This document shows, piece by piece, positions 1-8,698 of a stretch of 64,000 nucleotides of DNA (positions are counted from its first letter, which is position 1; each line of letters begins with the position of its first letter). The translations under genes were made by a program, and so were the position numbers. The notes below the pieces were generated by a model that saw only the letters and a list, made by a program, of their open reading frames with translations, had not been told where the DNA came from and did no database searches. Source of the stretch: Deinococcus aerolatus (GTDB lineage: Bacteria > Deinococcota > Deinococci > Deinococcales > Deinococcaceae); the NCBI RefSeq assembly GCF_014647055.1, contig NZ_BMOL01000016.1:1-64000 (forward strand). Reading direction: 5' to 3'.

Positions 1-2
1 CT

Positions 3-185
3 CCAGAGTTGCAACCGGCCGAACGCTTGTGGTCGCTCACCGATATGCCCCTGAAAAACCGACATTTCCCCACCCTGGACGCCCTGACTGAGCGGCTCGC
101 GGCCCGGTGTCGGTGGCTGGAAGGTCAGTGTGAACGGGTGCGCTCCCTGACCCTCTTCCATTGGTGGCCTCGTGTAACAAATTAA
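3..185 (+). pseudogene. IS630-family transposase, C-terminal end (cut by window edge)
   Basis: The reading frame is open from base 3 to a TAA at 183-185 and gives about 60 residues starting PELQPAERLW, the C-terminal PELNPxExxW-type block of IS630/Tc1-type DDE transposases that carries the last catalytic acidic residue. The 5' part lies outside the window, so I cannot tell whether the element is intact. The 15 bases after the stop (186-200) probably form the end of the element, and they supply the stop codon of the convergent trxB gene. Confidence 0.75.
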
Positions 186-200
186 CCGGGATTCGTATCA
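186..200. repeat. Probable right end of the IS630-type element
   Basis: Read on the minus strand the end is TGATACGAATCCCGG. Its first 14 bases match the ends of the 140-bp repeats at 49919 and 52466 at 11 positions (TCATACGGATTCCG and TGATACGGGCTCCG). The TGA of this end is the stop codon of trxB. The exact boundary and any TA target duplication cannot be fixed without the other end. Confidence 0.5.
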
Positions 201-1175
201 GTCGGCCGCCGTCTCCGCCCCGGCCACTTCCAGCGCCGCCAGCGCACGTTCGGCGCTCATGGCGGCGCGGGTGCCTGCGCCGACGCTGGTGCCCAGTTGA
301 CGGTAGATGTAGTCGCTGACATCACCCGCCGCGAACAGCAGCGGCACGCTGGTGTAAATCTCGTCGGTGACGTCGACGTAACCGTCCTCGCGCAACCTGA
401 CGGTGTCCTTGACGAACTCGGTGTTCGGCACGTGGCCGATGAAGATGAACACGCCGTCTATTGCCATGTCGCTGACCTCGCCCGTCTTGAGGTTCCTCAT
501 GCGCACGCCACTGACCGCGCCGTCGCCCTGAATCTCCTCGACGGCGGTGTCCCAGATGAACTTCATCTTGGGGTTGGCAAACGCCCGGGCCTGGGCCACC
601 TTGTTGGCACGCAGGGTGTCGCGGCGGTGGATCAGGGTGACCTCATCCGCGAACTTGGTCAGGAACAGGCCTTCCTCCACGGCGGCGTCTCCCCCACCGA
701 TCACGACCACCTTCTTGCCCCGGTAGAAGAAGCCGTCACAGGTGGCGCAGGTGCTGACGCCCCGGCCCCAGAACTCCTCCTCGCCCGGCACGTTCAGGCG
801 CTTGGGGTTGGCGCCCGTCGCCAGAATCACGCTCTTGGCACGGTAGTTGCCGCCATAGCCCTTCACCACAAAGGGGTAGTGGGCATCGCCGGTCTGCTCG
901 ATGGCCTCAACCTCGTCCATCTCGATCTTGCCGCCGAATTTCTCGGCCTGCTGCTGCATCCGCCCTGCGAGTTCCATGCCGCTGATCGGCTCGGGAAAGC
1001 CGGGGTAGTTCTCGACCTCCTCGGTCTGGGCGATCTGGCCGCCGGGCAGCCCCTTTTCCAGAATCAGGGTGCTGAGGCTGGCACGCCCCGTGTAGATGGC
1101 AGCCGTCAGTCCGGCGGGGCCGCCGCCGACGATCACGACGTCATAGTCCTGTGTTTGGGGAAGGGTGGTGGTCAT
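198..1175 (-). CDS. trxB: Thioredoxin reductase
   Basis: NADPH-dependent flavoprotein (325 aa) that reduces thioredoxin in the cytosol. The FAD dinucleotide motif GGGPAG is at residues 17-22, the ATGANP motif near 119, the redox-active disulfide CATC at 143-146, the NADPH motif GGGDAA near 161 and the second FAD contact FAAGD near 290. A longer in-frame start exists at 1205, but a -10 box TACGCT (1182-1187) ends six bases before the ATG at 1175, which points to a leaderless transcript and this start. The stop codon lies in the end of the neighbouring IS630-type element. Confidence 0.95.
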   Translation of the reverse strand: MTTTLPQTQDYDVVIVGGGPAGLTAAIYTGRASLSTLILEKGLPGGQIAQTEEVENYPGFPEPISGMELAGRMQQQAEKFGGKIEMDEVEAIEQTGDAHYPFVVKGYGGNYRAKSVILATGANPKRLNVPGEEEFWGRGVSTCATCDGFFYRGKKVVVIGGGDAAVEEGLFLTKFADEVTLIHRRDTLRANKVAQARAFANPKMKFIWDTAVEEIQGDGAVSGVRMRNLKTGEVSDMAIDGVFIFIGHVPNTEFVKDTVRLREDGYVDVTDEIYTSVPLLFAAGDVSDYIYRQLGTSVGAGTRAAMSAERALAALEVAGAETAAD

Positions 1176-1291
1176 GAAAACAGCGTACCACCGCCCAACC
1201 AACATGTTGGTTAAGCACGCACAGTTTACTTTTTAAAGCATGGATCGGACGAGACCTGTCTCCACACAGCGAACGGGGCTTGTTCAATTAT

Positions 1292-1307
1292 TGATAATGA
1301 ATTATCA
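1292..1307. promoter_or_regulatory. Fur/Zur/Mur-type operator overlapping the -10 box
   Basis: TGATAATGAATTATCA is a perfect 7-2-7 inverted repeat close to the 7-1-7 repeats bound by Fur-superfamily metalloregulators. Its right half overlaps TATCAT (1303-1308), a -10 box ending six bases before the ATG at 1315. A bound repressor would block RNA polymerase. Whether the regulator senses Zn, Mn or Fe cannot be read from the site. Confidence 0.65.
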
Positions 1308-1314
1308 TTCTCGG

Positions 1315-2172
1315 ATGATCAGACCGCTTGCCCTTTTCCTGCTGCTTTCCGGGGTGGCCTCTGCCGCGCCCATGCCGGTCAGCGTCACCACCTCCATCAT
1401 TGCCGACCTCGTCGGTAACGTCGGTGGGGCGCGGGTGGCCGTCAACACCATCGTTCCCGCCGGCACAGACACCCACACCTTCCAGCCGTCCACCGGCGTG
1501 ATTCGCAGCCTGAGTCGGAGCCGTGTGTTGTTCGCCAACGGCGCGGGCCTGGAGCCGTGGCTGCCGCAGTTGCAGAAATCCGCGCCTGGCGTGCCGGTCA
1601 GGCCGTTGACGGCGGGCCTGAAGCTGCTGCGGCAGGACGGCGGCAGCGACCCCCATGCCTGGTGGAACCTGGAACTGGCGGCGGGTTACGTCAGGAACGC
1701 GCAGAAGGCGTTGACGGCGCTGGACCCGGCAGGGAAAACCACCTATGCCAGCAACGCTGCCGCGTACCTCGGCAAGCTGAGCGAGGCTGACGCGTATGCC
1801 AGAAAACAGTTCGCCACGCTGCCCGCCAGCAGGCGCCAGATCGTGACCAACCATGACGCGCTGAACTACCTTGCGGACCGCTACGGCCTGACGATTGTGG
1901 GGGCGGTGATTCCCGGCCTCAGCACCGAGCGCGAGCCCAGCGCACGGGAACTCGCGGCGCTGATCTCAGCGGTGAAGAAAAGCGGGGCCAGGGTGATCTT
2001 CACCGAAAACACCGTGAACACCCGGCTGGCCGAGGCGCTGGCCAGCGAAACGGGCGCGCGCATCGCCCCGCCGCTGTACACCGACGCGCTGGGCGCACCG
2101 GGCAGCGCCGGCGGCACATTCCTGAAGGCGTTCCGTTTCAATGTGGACAGCATGGTCAAGGCGCTGCGCTGA
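1315..2172 (+). CDS. Metal ABC transporter substrate-binding protein (ZnuA/TroA family)
   Basis: Secreted binding protein (285 aa) of the cluster A-I family that captures Zn or Mn outside the membrane. It has an N-terminal signal peptide ending at about SAA-PMP. The three His ligands are visible in [15 protein letters not shown] and TNHDALNY, and a C-terminal Asp in YTDALG. The His-rich loop of many ZnuA proteins is absent, so Mn is as possible as Zn. In-frame ATGs at 1240 and 1297 are rejected because the first is upstream of the promoter and the second lies inside the operator. No permease or ATPase gene follows, so the rest of the transporter must be encoded elsewhere. Confidence 0.88.
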   Translation: MIRPLALFLLLSGVASAAPMPVSVTTSIIADLVGNVGGARVAVNTIVPAGTDTHTFQPSTGVIRSLSRSRVLFANGAGLEPWLPQLQKSAPGVPVRPLTAGLKLLRQDGGSDPHAWWNLELAAGYVRNAQKALTALDPAGKTTYASNAAAYLGKLSEADAYARKQFATLPASRRQIVTNHDALNYLADRYGLTIVGAVIPGLSTEREPSARELAALISAVKKSGARVIFTENTVNTRLAEALASETGARIAPPLYTDALGAPGSAGGTFLKAFRFNVDSMVKALR

Positions 2173-2254
2173 GCGGAGCGAGGGCGCCAGCCAGAAGCCT
2201 GCGACATGCAGCCCCGGCGTCCAGACGCAAAAGTCTCTGGACCCGGTTGAACCA

Positions 2255-2514
2255 GTCCGGACCCTGACGATTCAGGCGCTGCGCCGGACATTGACCACCA
2301 TGCGGCGGAAACGCGGCGTTGCACTCGAGATTGTTGCCGCTGACCTCGGATACACCGACATCCGGACACTGCTGGCGTTTTACCGCACCGTTGAGGACGG
2401 GGAACGCCTGACGCACGGGAAGGACGCAGCCACAGCGTCCCACTACTTTGCACCCCTCGATCTCAAACACAAAGGCATCTTTCCAGGCCAGTTTGCGGCC
2501 GACCTGGTCGAAGC
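2255..2514 (+). pseudogene. Remnant of a tyrosine recombinase/integrase C-terminus
   Basis: A stretch of frame reads IQALRRTLTTMRRKRG then VAADLGYTDIRTLLAFY, which resembles the LRHTFAT...G...LGHxdixTT..Y core of tyrosine recombinases, but the first catalytic His is lost and no start codon or N-terminal domain precedes it. The rest of 2173-2514 holds no gene. I read it as a decayed integrase next to the IclR cluster; the resemblance is short, so confidence is modest. Confidence 0.4.
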
Positions 2515-3333
2515 TCAATCCGCCGCCCGGCTCAGCGACGACAGGTCCCCACGGTACCCCAGCGCCTGGGACAGTCGGCGTGCAGCGCCCACCACCGCAG
2601 AAATAAAATCACGACGCTTGGTGGGATCAAGCCGCATCATTGGGCCAGCAACGCTCAGCGCGGCAATCACCTGACCGTGGTGGTCAAAGACCGGTGCGGC
2701 GATCGAGAACGTGTCCTCTTCGAGATCAGAAAGCGCGAGATGATAGCCGTCGGTCCGGATCCGGCGAAGGATGGCCTGCAGGTCCTCTGCGTTGTTGACG
2801 GTGGTGCCGGTGAACTGATCCAGACTGGAGTGCAAGACCTGCTCGACCACCTCTTGAGGTGCGTGGGCCAGCAGAACTTTGGGGGTGCCGCCGGCGTGAA
2901 GTGGCCCGATGCGCCCCACCTGCGCGTACATGCGGATGGGTTGAGGCGAAATCCGGACGTCCAGGACCAGCGAATGAAGTCCCTCGCGCACAACCAGATG
3001 TACGTTTTCCATGGTCAGGGCCGCCAGCTCATCCAGAACCGGCGTGGCAGCCTTCGACAGTGACCACTGCTGTTCGGCGCGTTTGCCCAACAGGTACGCG
3101 CTGCGGCCCAGCACGCTGGCATGATCTGCGTCGACGGTCACGTAGCCGAGACTCTCCAGCGTTCGGATGATGCGGAAGACCTTGCTCTTGGTCAGCCCCG
3201 TCAGCTCAGCCAGTTGACGGGCTTTGAGGCCAGGATGTTCTCCAACGGCCTCCAGCACCTGAAGGGCGGACTCGAGGACGGTGATGCCATACGTGGGTCC
3301 GGTGGTCTGAAGGGGGTCACTTGACTTTTTCAT
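2515..3333 (-). CDS. IclR-family transcriptional regulator
   Basis: A 272-aa regulator with an N-terminal winged helix-turn-helix (LKARQLAELTGLTKSKVFRI, about residues 35-55) and a C-terminal IclR effector domain that binds a small molecule. It is divergent from the 15-kb transport/hydrolase cluster and very likely controls it through the palindrome at 3381-3399. The start at 3333 (MKKSSDP) is preferred to 3363 because a purine-rich GGGAAG lies just upstream. Confidence 0.88.
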   Translation of the reverse strand: MKKSSDPLQTTGPTYGITVLESALQVLEAVGEHPGLKARQLAELTGLTKSKVFRIIRTLESLGYVTVDADHASVLGRSAYLLGKRAEQQWSLSKAATPVLDELAALTMENVHLVVREGLHSLVLDVRISPQPIRMYAQVGRIGPLHAGGTPKVLLAHAPQEVVEQVLHSSLDQFTGTTVNNAEDLQAILRRIRTDGYHLALSDLEEDTFSIAAPVFDHHGQVIAALSVAGPMMRLDPTKRRDFISAVVGAARRLSQALGYRGDLSSLSRAAD

Positions 3334-3380
3334 GCGCTTCCCACACACTAGCGACCTACACAAGTCATTTAGTGAATCGT

Positions 3381-3399
3381 TGGTTCATACAATGAACCA
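3381..3399. promoter_or_regulatory. Perfect palindrome, probable IclR operator
   Basis: TGGTTCATACAATGAACCA is an 8-3-8 perfect inverted repeat in the 80-bp region between the iclR-type gene and the M28-like gene. It contains TACAAT (3388-3393), a good -10 candidate for the rightward transcript. IclR proteins bind palindromes of this size, so occupancy would repress the cluster. Assignment to this regulator is inferred from position. Confidence 0.6.
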
Positions 3400-3413
3400 C
3401 AAGAGGGGAGACC

Positions 3414-5168
3414 ATGATCAGCTCAGCAGAGCAGGCCATCCTGGACGCCGTCAACCTCGACACTCCGTGGGAACTGATCGAACGGTTCACCACCCTCAAG
3501 CGTGAAGATCCCGAGGACGTGAAGCAGGCAGCCGCGCTGATCGCCGAACGTCTGGCCCAGCATGGCGTTCCCGTCGACATCCACCATCCCGAACTGTTCC
3601 TGAGCATCCCGCGCTCAGCCAGCGTGACCATCGGCGACACCACCCTGTTCGCCAAAGCGATGGCGATGAGCGCCGTCTTTCCGGAGGGCTTGAGTGCGCC
3701 CCTGGTCTATCAGCCCAGCGGCTACGCGCTGGACGCCGACGACCTGTTCTCGCGTCAGGCGGCGGTGGACGAGATGGACGTGCGCGGCAAGATCGTGGTC
3801 AGCGAAGGCTTCGGGATGCCAGGCAAGGTCAGCGATCTGGAACGGCGCGGCGCGCTGGCCGTCATCGCCATCAACCCTGGAAAGCGCGCCCACTGGGGCG
3901 TCTGCACCACCATCTGGGGCAGCCCGGACCTGTACGACCTGCCGCGCAAGCCGGGCGTGGCAGTGGTCAACGTGAACGCCGAGGACGGGCAGCGCCTGAT
4001 CGAGTGGGCCCGCGCCGGCGGCGAGGTCACCCTGAAAACCGACCTGAACGAAGGCTGGTTCGAGTCCCCGGTTCCCGTCGTGACCATCCCAGGTACAGAA
4101 GATACGGAAAAGTTCGTGCTGCTCCACGGCCACTACGATTCCTGGGACTACGGCATCGGTGACAACGCGGTGGGCGACGCGACCTTGCTGGAGATCGCGC
4201 GGGTGCTGTGGGCCAACAGGGACAACCTGCGGCGCAGCGTCAAGATCGCGTGGTGGCCGGGGCACTCCACCGGGCGCTACGCCGGCAGCACCTGGTACTC
4301 GGACGCTTTCGGGCTGGAACTCGATGAGCACTGCATCGCACAGGTCAACTGTGATTCCCCTGGCTGCCGCTGGGCCACCGAGTACCAGGACGTGAGCCTG
4401 ATGCCCGAAACCGAGCGCTTCGCCGCCGAACTGATCCGCGACGTGACCGGCAAGGAGCTGCGCGCCGAGCGGCCCCATCAGGCTGGAGACTACTCGTTCA
4501 ACAACATCGGCCTCAGCGGGTACTTCATGCTGCTGTCCACCATGCCTGACGAGCTGCGCGCTGAGAAGGACTATTACGCCGTGGGGGGTTGCGGCGGCAA
4601 CATCGCCTGGCACACCGAGGACGACCTGCTGGAGATCGCGGACCGCGACATCCTGCTCAAGGACATCCGCATCTATCTGCTGGCCGCCATGCGAACCGCC
4701 AACAGCACCGTGATTCCTTTTGATTTCACGCTCACGCTGGATGATTTCCGCGTCACCGTCGAGCGCTACCAGGCGGCGGCGGGTGACCACTTCAGCTTCG
4801 AGCCGCTGCGCGCAGAGATCGCCCGCCTGCGTTCCGCCGTGGTGCAGCTTGGAGCGCAGGCCGACAGCCTGAAAGATCAGCCGCTCAACTCGGCCAGCGT
4901 GCGCGCCATCAACGAGGCCCAGATGTGCCTGGCCCGTCAACTGGTGCGGGTGAACTTCACGCGTGAGGCGGCTTTCTTCCACGATCCCGCCGAGTCGATC
5001 CCGCCGCTTCCGGACCTGGCCGTGGCCGAGGACCTGCCCCACGCCTCCCCTGAGCGCATCGGCTTTTACCGCACCCACCTGATGCGCGGCCAGAACCGGG
5101 TGATGGCCGCCCTGCGCGAGGCGCACACCGCGGTGGAACGCGCACTGGCCTTACCAGTCCCGGGCTGA
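3414..5168 (+). CDS. M28-family peptidase homologue with altered catalytic motif
   Basis: A 584-aa protein with a protease-associated-like region followed by an M28 zinc-peptidase domain. The metal ligands HGHYDSW (about residue 241), GDNAVGD, the Asp of VNCDSPG and the His of WHTEDD are present. The Glu-Glu pair (general base plus ligand), expected after the KIAWW strand, is replaced by PGHSTGRYAGS, so His may take a ligand's place and the usual base is missing. No signal peptide is seen, so it is probably cytosolic. It is the first gene of the IclR-linked cluster and has an AGGGGAG Shine-Dalgarno. Confidence 0.8.
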   Translation: MISSAEQAILDAVNLDTPWELIERFTTLKREDPEDVKQAAALIAERLAQHGVPVDIHHPELFLSIPRSASVTIGDTTLFAKAMAMSAVFPEGLSAPLVYQPSGYALDADDLFSRQAAVDEMDVRGKIVVSEGFGMPGKVSDLERRGALAVIAINPGKRAHWGVCTTIWGSPDLYDLPRKPGVAVVNVNAEDGQRLIEWARAGGEVTLKTDLNEGWFESPVPVVTIPGTEDTEKFVLLHGHYDSWDYGIGDNAVGDATLLEIARVLWANRDNLRRSVKIAWWPGHSTGRYAGSTWYSDAFGLELDEHCIAQVNCDSPGCRWATEYQDVSLMPETERFAAELIRDVTGKELRAERPHQAGDYSFNNIGLSGYFMLLSTMPDELRAEKDYYAVGGCGGNIAWHTEDDLLEIADRDILLKDIRIYLLAAMRTANSTVIPFDFTLTLDDFRVTVERYQAAAGDHFSFEPLRAEIARLRSAVVQLGAQADSLKDQPLNSASVRAINEAQMCLARQLVRVNFTREAAFFHDPAESIPPLPDLAVAEDLPHASPERIGFYRTHLMRGQNRVMAALREAHTAVERALALPVPG

Positions 5169-5249
5169 AGCACCGGCTTCTTGCTCAGCACACGTCCAGC
5201 CGAAAGCAAGTTCTTCCTCGCCCCTCATTGATATGGAAAGGAGAACCCC

Positions 5250-6803
5250 ATGCCCAAGCGTCTGTTCAGCGTCGGCCTTCTCACGCTCGGTTTCACCCTG
5301 GCCTTAGGCAGTGCCCAGGCACAAAGTGGCATCTTGAAGTTGCCCCTGATCAACGACCCGATCATGAATCCGGTGATCGCCCCTGATCTGGGATCGGTCC
5401 TGATCAACAAGGTCATCTTTCCCGGACTGGTGCGCCCCAACGAGGACCTGTTGCCCGAACCCGACCTCGCCAAGTCGTGGACCATCACCAACGGCGGTCT
5501 AGTGTACACCTTCAACCTGCGGAGCGATGTGAAATGGCACGACGGCAAGCCGTTCACCGCCGCCGACGTGGTGTTCACCTTCAAGGCGGCCACCGATCCC
5601 AAGTCCGGGTCCCGGCTGGTCTCCGATTTTTCCTCGATCAAGGATATCGTGGCGGTCAACCCCACCACGGTCAGGTTCACTCTTTCGCGTCCCTTCGCGC
5701 CGTTCCTGACACTGCTGGGCCACAACGCGGGCATCCTGCCCAAGCATCTGCTGGACGGCAAGCCTCTGAACGACGCTACAGCTTTCAACCGCTCCACACC
5801 CATCGGCACCGGGCCCTTCAAGGTGACGCGGGTGGTCCCGGGGGCCAGCATCACTCTGGAAGCCAATAAGGACTACTACGGCAACAAGCCCAAGCTGGCC
5901 GGCATGGTTTTCAAGGTGGTCCCCGACATCAACGCGCAGGTGGCCCAACTGCGGTCCGGTGAACTCGACTGGGTGAACGTCGAGCCCAACAGCCTGACCA
6001 GCCTGCAAAACGACCCCAACATCACGCTGAAGCAGGCCAACGCGGTGCAGCACTTCCTGGTCTTCTTCAACCAGAAAAACCCGCTGTTTGCTCCGGCCAA
6101 GGTGCGTGAGTCCATGCAGTACGCGGTCAACCGCAAGGCCATCATCGACGGCGTGCTCAAGGGCTACGCCGACTACCCCACCGGCACGCTGCCCACCGCA
6201 CTGAAAAAGTACTACGACAAGACCATCAAGCCGATTCAGTACGATCCCGCCCGCGCCAAGGCGCTGCTGGCCCAGGCAGGCTGGAAGCCGGACGCCAAGG
6301 GGCAACTGGTGAATGCCAAGGGCGAGCCGTTCAAGTTCACCCTGATCGTCGACCGCGGCAACCCCAGCCGCGAACAGGCAGCGTTGGCGGTGCAGCAGGA
6401 CCTGAAGAAGATCGGGATGGACGTGACGCTGCAGCCGCTGGAATTTGCCACGCTGGTGCGCGACTATCTGATCCCCGGCAAATACGACGCCAACCTGATC
6501 TGGTGGACCACGCCACCTGACCCGGACCAGTACGCCTACTACGCCACTGGCCAGGACAACAACAACGCCTTCTTCTCCAACCCCAGGGCCGACGAACTGC
6601 TCAAGCGAGGGCGCGAGACGGCGAATGTGGCGCTGCGTCAGCAGATCTACAACAGCTTTCAGCGCCTGGAAATGACCGATCCGCCCGTGCTGGTGCTGTA
6701 CTACCCCAAGGAGCTGCAGGCCCTTCGCAAGAACCTGGGTGGTGTGCCGGACCTGGGCATCCGCGACGCGCTGCGCCACAGCGAGGACTTCCAGTTGAGG
6801 TAG
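5250..6803 (+). CDS. Peptide-type ABC transporter substrate-binding protein (SBP_bac_5) 1
   Basis: A 517-aa secreted binding protein of the DppA/OppA family, with a Sec signal peptide cleaved near AQAQS (about residue 25) and no lipobox. Typical blocks include the WHDGKPFTAADVVFT motif (about residues 92-106) and the GTGPFKV motif. A good AAGGAG Shine-Dalgarno precedes the ATG. It probably feeds the permease pair just downstream. The ligand may be a peptide or another small amide; sequence alone does not say. Confidence 0.88.
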   Translation: MPKRLFSVGLLTLGFTLALGSAQAQSGILKLPLINDPIMNPVIAPDLGSVLINKVIFPGLVRPNEDLLPEPDLAKSWTITNGGLVYTFNLRSDVKWHDGKPFTAADVVFTFKAATDPKSGSRLVSDFSSIKDIVAVNPTTVRFTLSRPFAPFLTLLGHNAGILPKHLLDGKPLNDATAFNRSTPIGTGPFKVTRVVPGASITLEANKDYYGNKPKLAGMVFKVVPDINAQVAQLRSGELDWVNVEPNSLTSLQNDPNITLKQANAVQHFLVFFNQKNPLFAPAKVRESMQYAVNRKAIIDGVLKGYADYPTGTLPTALKKYYDKTIKPIQYDPARAKALLAQAGWKPDAKGQLVNAKGEPFKFTLIVDRGNPSREQAALAVQQDLKKIGMDVTLQPLEFATLVRDYLIPGKYDANLIWWTTPPDPDQYAYYATGQDNNNAFFSNPRADELLKRGRETANVALRQQIYNSFQRLEMTDPPVLVLYYPKELQALRKNLGGVPDLGIRDALRHSEDFQLR

Positions 6804-6854
6804 GGGGGTGCAGCACCGCCGCCGGACGCCACGAAACTTCTTGAAGGAGGGAAG

Positions 6855-7808
6855 ATGACGCTTTCATACCTGATCAGGCGGGTGTTTCATGCCCTGATCG
6901 TGCTGGTCATGGTCGGCATCATCACCTTCTTCGTGGTGCGTCTCGCTCCCGGTGGGCCGTCACTGCTGGCCGATCCCAAGCTGTCCGCTGTGGAGCGCCA
7001 GGCCATCGAGGAGCGGCTGGGCCTGAACGATCCGCTGCCCATCCAGTTCACCAAGTGGGCGGGTCAGACAGCGCGCGGCAACCTGGGCAACAGCTTCCTG
7101 TACGGCGCGCCCACCACCGACATCATCATGACCCGGCTGCCCAACACCCTGATTCTGGCGGGAACCTCGCTGCTGCTCACGCTGGTGGTGGCGCTGCCCC
7201 TGGGCCTGGCCAGCGGCCTGCGCCCCGGCAGCGCCTTTGACCGGATCACGAGTACCGTCAGCCTGGTTTTCGTGGCGGTGCCGGTGTTCTGGTTCGGCTT
7301 GCTGCTGATCATCCTGTTCGCGGTGACCTGGCGGCTCCTGCCTGCGGGCGGCATGAATACCGCCGGCCAGGAGGGTAACCTCGGCGATCTGCTGCGACAC
7401 CTGATTCTGCCCGCCGTGGTGCTGTCGGCCGCCAGCATCGCCGAGATCCTGCGCTACACCCGCTCCAGCACGCGCACCGTCAGCACCCAGGACTATGTGC
7501 GGACCGCACGCGCCAAGGGGGTGGGGCAATGGGCTCTGCGATACCGCCACGTTCTGCGCAACGCCGCCATTCCGATTCTGACGGCCGTGGGCCTGCAGTT
7601 GCCGCGCCTGATCGGGGGCGCGGCCATCACCGAGACCATCTTCGGCTGGCCGGGCATGGGCCGCCTGAGCGTGGAAGCCGCGCTGGGGCGCGACTACCCG
7701 CTGATCATGGGCATCACGCTGTTCGTGGCCCTGGCCGTGGTGACGTTCAATCTGCTGATCGACCTGATGTACCCCTGGCTCGACCCACGCGTGCGGGCGG
7801 AGGCCTGA
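6855..7808 (+). CDS. ABC transporter permease, DppB type (pair 1)
   Basis: A 317-aa inner-membrane permease of the DppB/OppB family with about six membrane helices and the EAA-type cytoplasmic loop around DYVRTARAKGVGQ that docks the ATPase. AAGGAGG precedes the ATG. The stop overlaps the start of the next permease by one base (TGATG). No ATPase gene is found in the cluster. Confidence 0.92.
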   Translation: MTLSYLIRRVFHALIVLVMVGIITFFVVRLAPGGPSLLADPKLSAVERQAIEERLGLNDPLPIQFTKWAGQTARGNLGNSFLYGAPTTDIIMTRLPNTLILAGTSLLLTLVVALPLGLASGLRPGSAFDRITSTVSLVFVAVPVFWFGLLLIILFAVTWRLLPAGGMNTAGQEGNLGDLLRHLILPAVVLSAASIAEILRYTRSSTRTVSTQDYVRTARAKGVGQWALRYRHVLRNAAIPILTAVGLQLPRLIGGAAITETIFGWPGMGRLSVEAALGRDYPLIMGITLFVALAVVTFNLLIDLMYPWLDPRVRAEA

Positions 7809-8665
7809 TGGTGCAGCCGGCCCTGGCCCTCTCCCCTGCCCGCCGCAGCGTCCAGAAACTGCGGCGCAATCCCACCGCCGTGGGGTCTCTGGCGGTGCTG
7901 CTGCTGATCGTCGCCTTCGCGCTGCTGGGGCCGCTGGTCTACCGCGCGTCGCCGGAGGCCATCGACTTTTCCCGGCAGTTTGCCGGACCAAGCTGGGACC
8001 ATCCCCTGGGAACCGACGAAAACGGCCGTGACGTGCTGATTCGCCTGATGCTGGGCGGACGGGTGTCGCTGGCGGTAGGTTTCTTTGCGGTAGCCGTTTC
8101 ACTGGTGTTCGGCGTGTTGATCGGTGGGCTGTCCGGATTCTTCCGGGGGGCCACGGACGCCGTTCTCATGCGCCTGACCGACGGCATGCTGGCGATTCCA
8201 GGTTTTTTTATCAGCCTGCTGGCCCTGACCTTTTTCGGGGCAGGGCTGATCCAGCTGGTGCTGGTTATCGGGCTGACCTCCTGGATGGGGCTGGCACGGC
8301 TGGTGCGCGGCGAGGTGCTGCGTGAGCGCGAGGAACTCAGCGTGGAGGCGGCGCGCGCGCTGGGCGCGTCCGAGCTGCGGGTGCTGTGGCGCCATGTGCT
8401 GCCACAGGTGTACCCCACCATGATCGTCAACGCCACCATCGGCATCTCGTTCGCCATCCTGACCGAGTCGGCGCTGTCTTTTCTGGGGGTGGGCATTCAG
8501 CCGCCGGATGCCAGCTGGGGAAACATGCTGACCGGCGCGCAGAACTACATGTACTCGTCCCCGTGGCTGGCGGTGTACCCCGGCGCTCTGATCCTGATCA
8601 CCGTCGTCGCCTTCAATCTGCTCGGCGACGGCCTACGCGACGCCAGCGATCCCCAAGGACGCTGA
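7808..8665 (+). CDS. ABC transporter permease, DppC type (pair 1)
   Basis: A 285-aa permease partner of the preceding DppB-type protein, with the LGTDENGRDVLIRL segment characteristic of DppC proteins after the first helix and the EAA loop near SVEAARALGASELRVLWRHV. The ATG at 7808 overlaps the stop of the previous gene, which indicates translational coupling. Longer in-frame starts would run deep into that gene and are rejected. Confidence 0.92.
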   Translation: MVQPALALSPARRSVQKLRRNPTAVGSLAVLLLIVAFALLGPLVYRASPEAIDFSRQFAGPSWDHPLGTDENGRDVLIRLMLGGRVSLAVGFFAVAVSLVFGVLIGGLSGFFRGATDAVLMRLTDGMLAIPGFFISLLALTFFGAGLIQLVLVIGLTSWMGLARLVRGEVLREREELSVEAARALGASELRVLWRHVLPQVYPTMIVNATIGISFAILTESALSFLGVGIQPPDASWGNMLTGAQNYMYSSPWLAVYPGALILITVVAFNLLGDGLRDASDPQGR

Positions 8666-8698
8666 ACGACTCGCCCTAGCCGCATGACAAGGAGGAAG

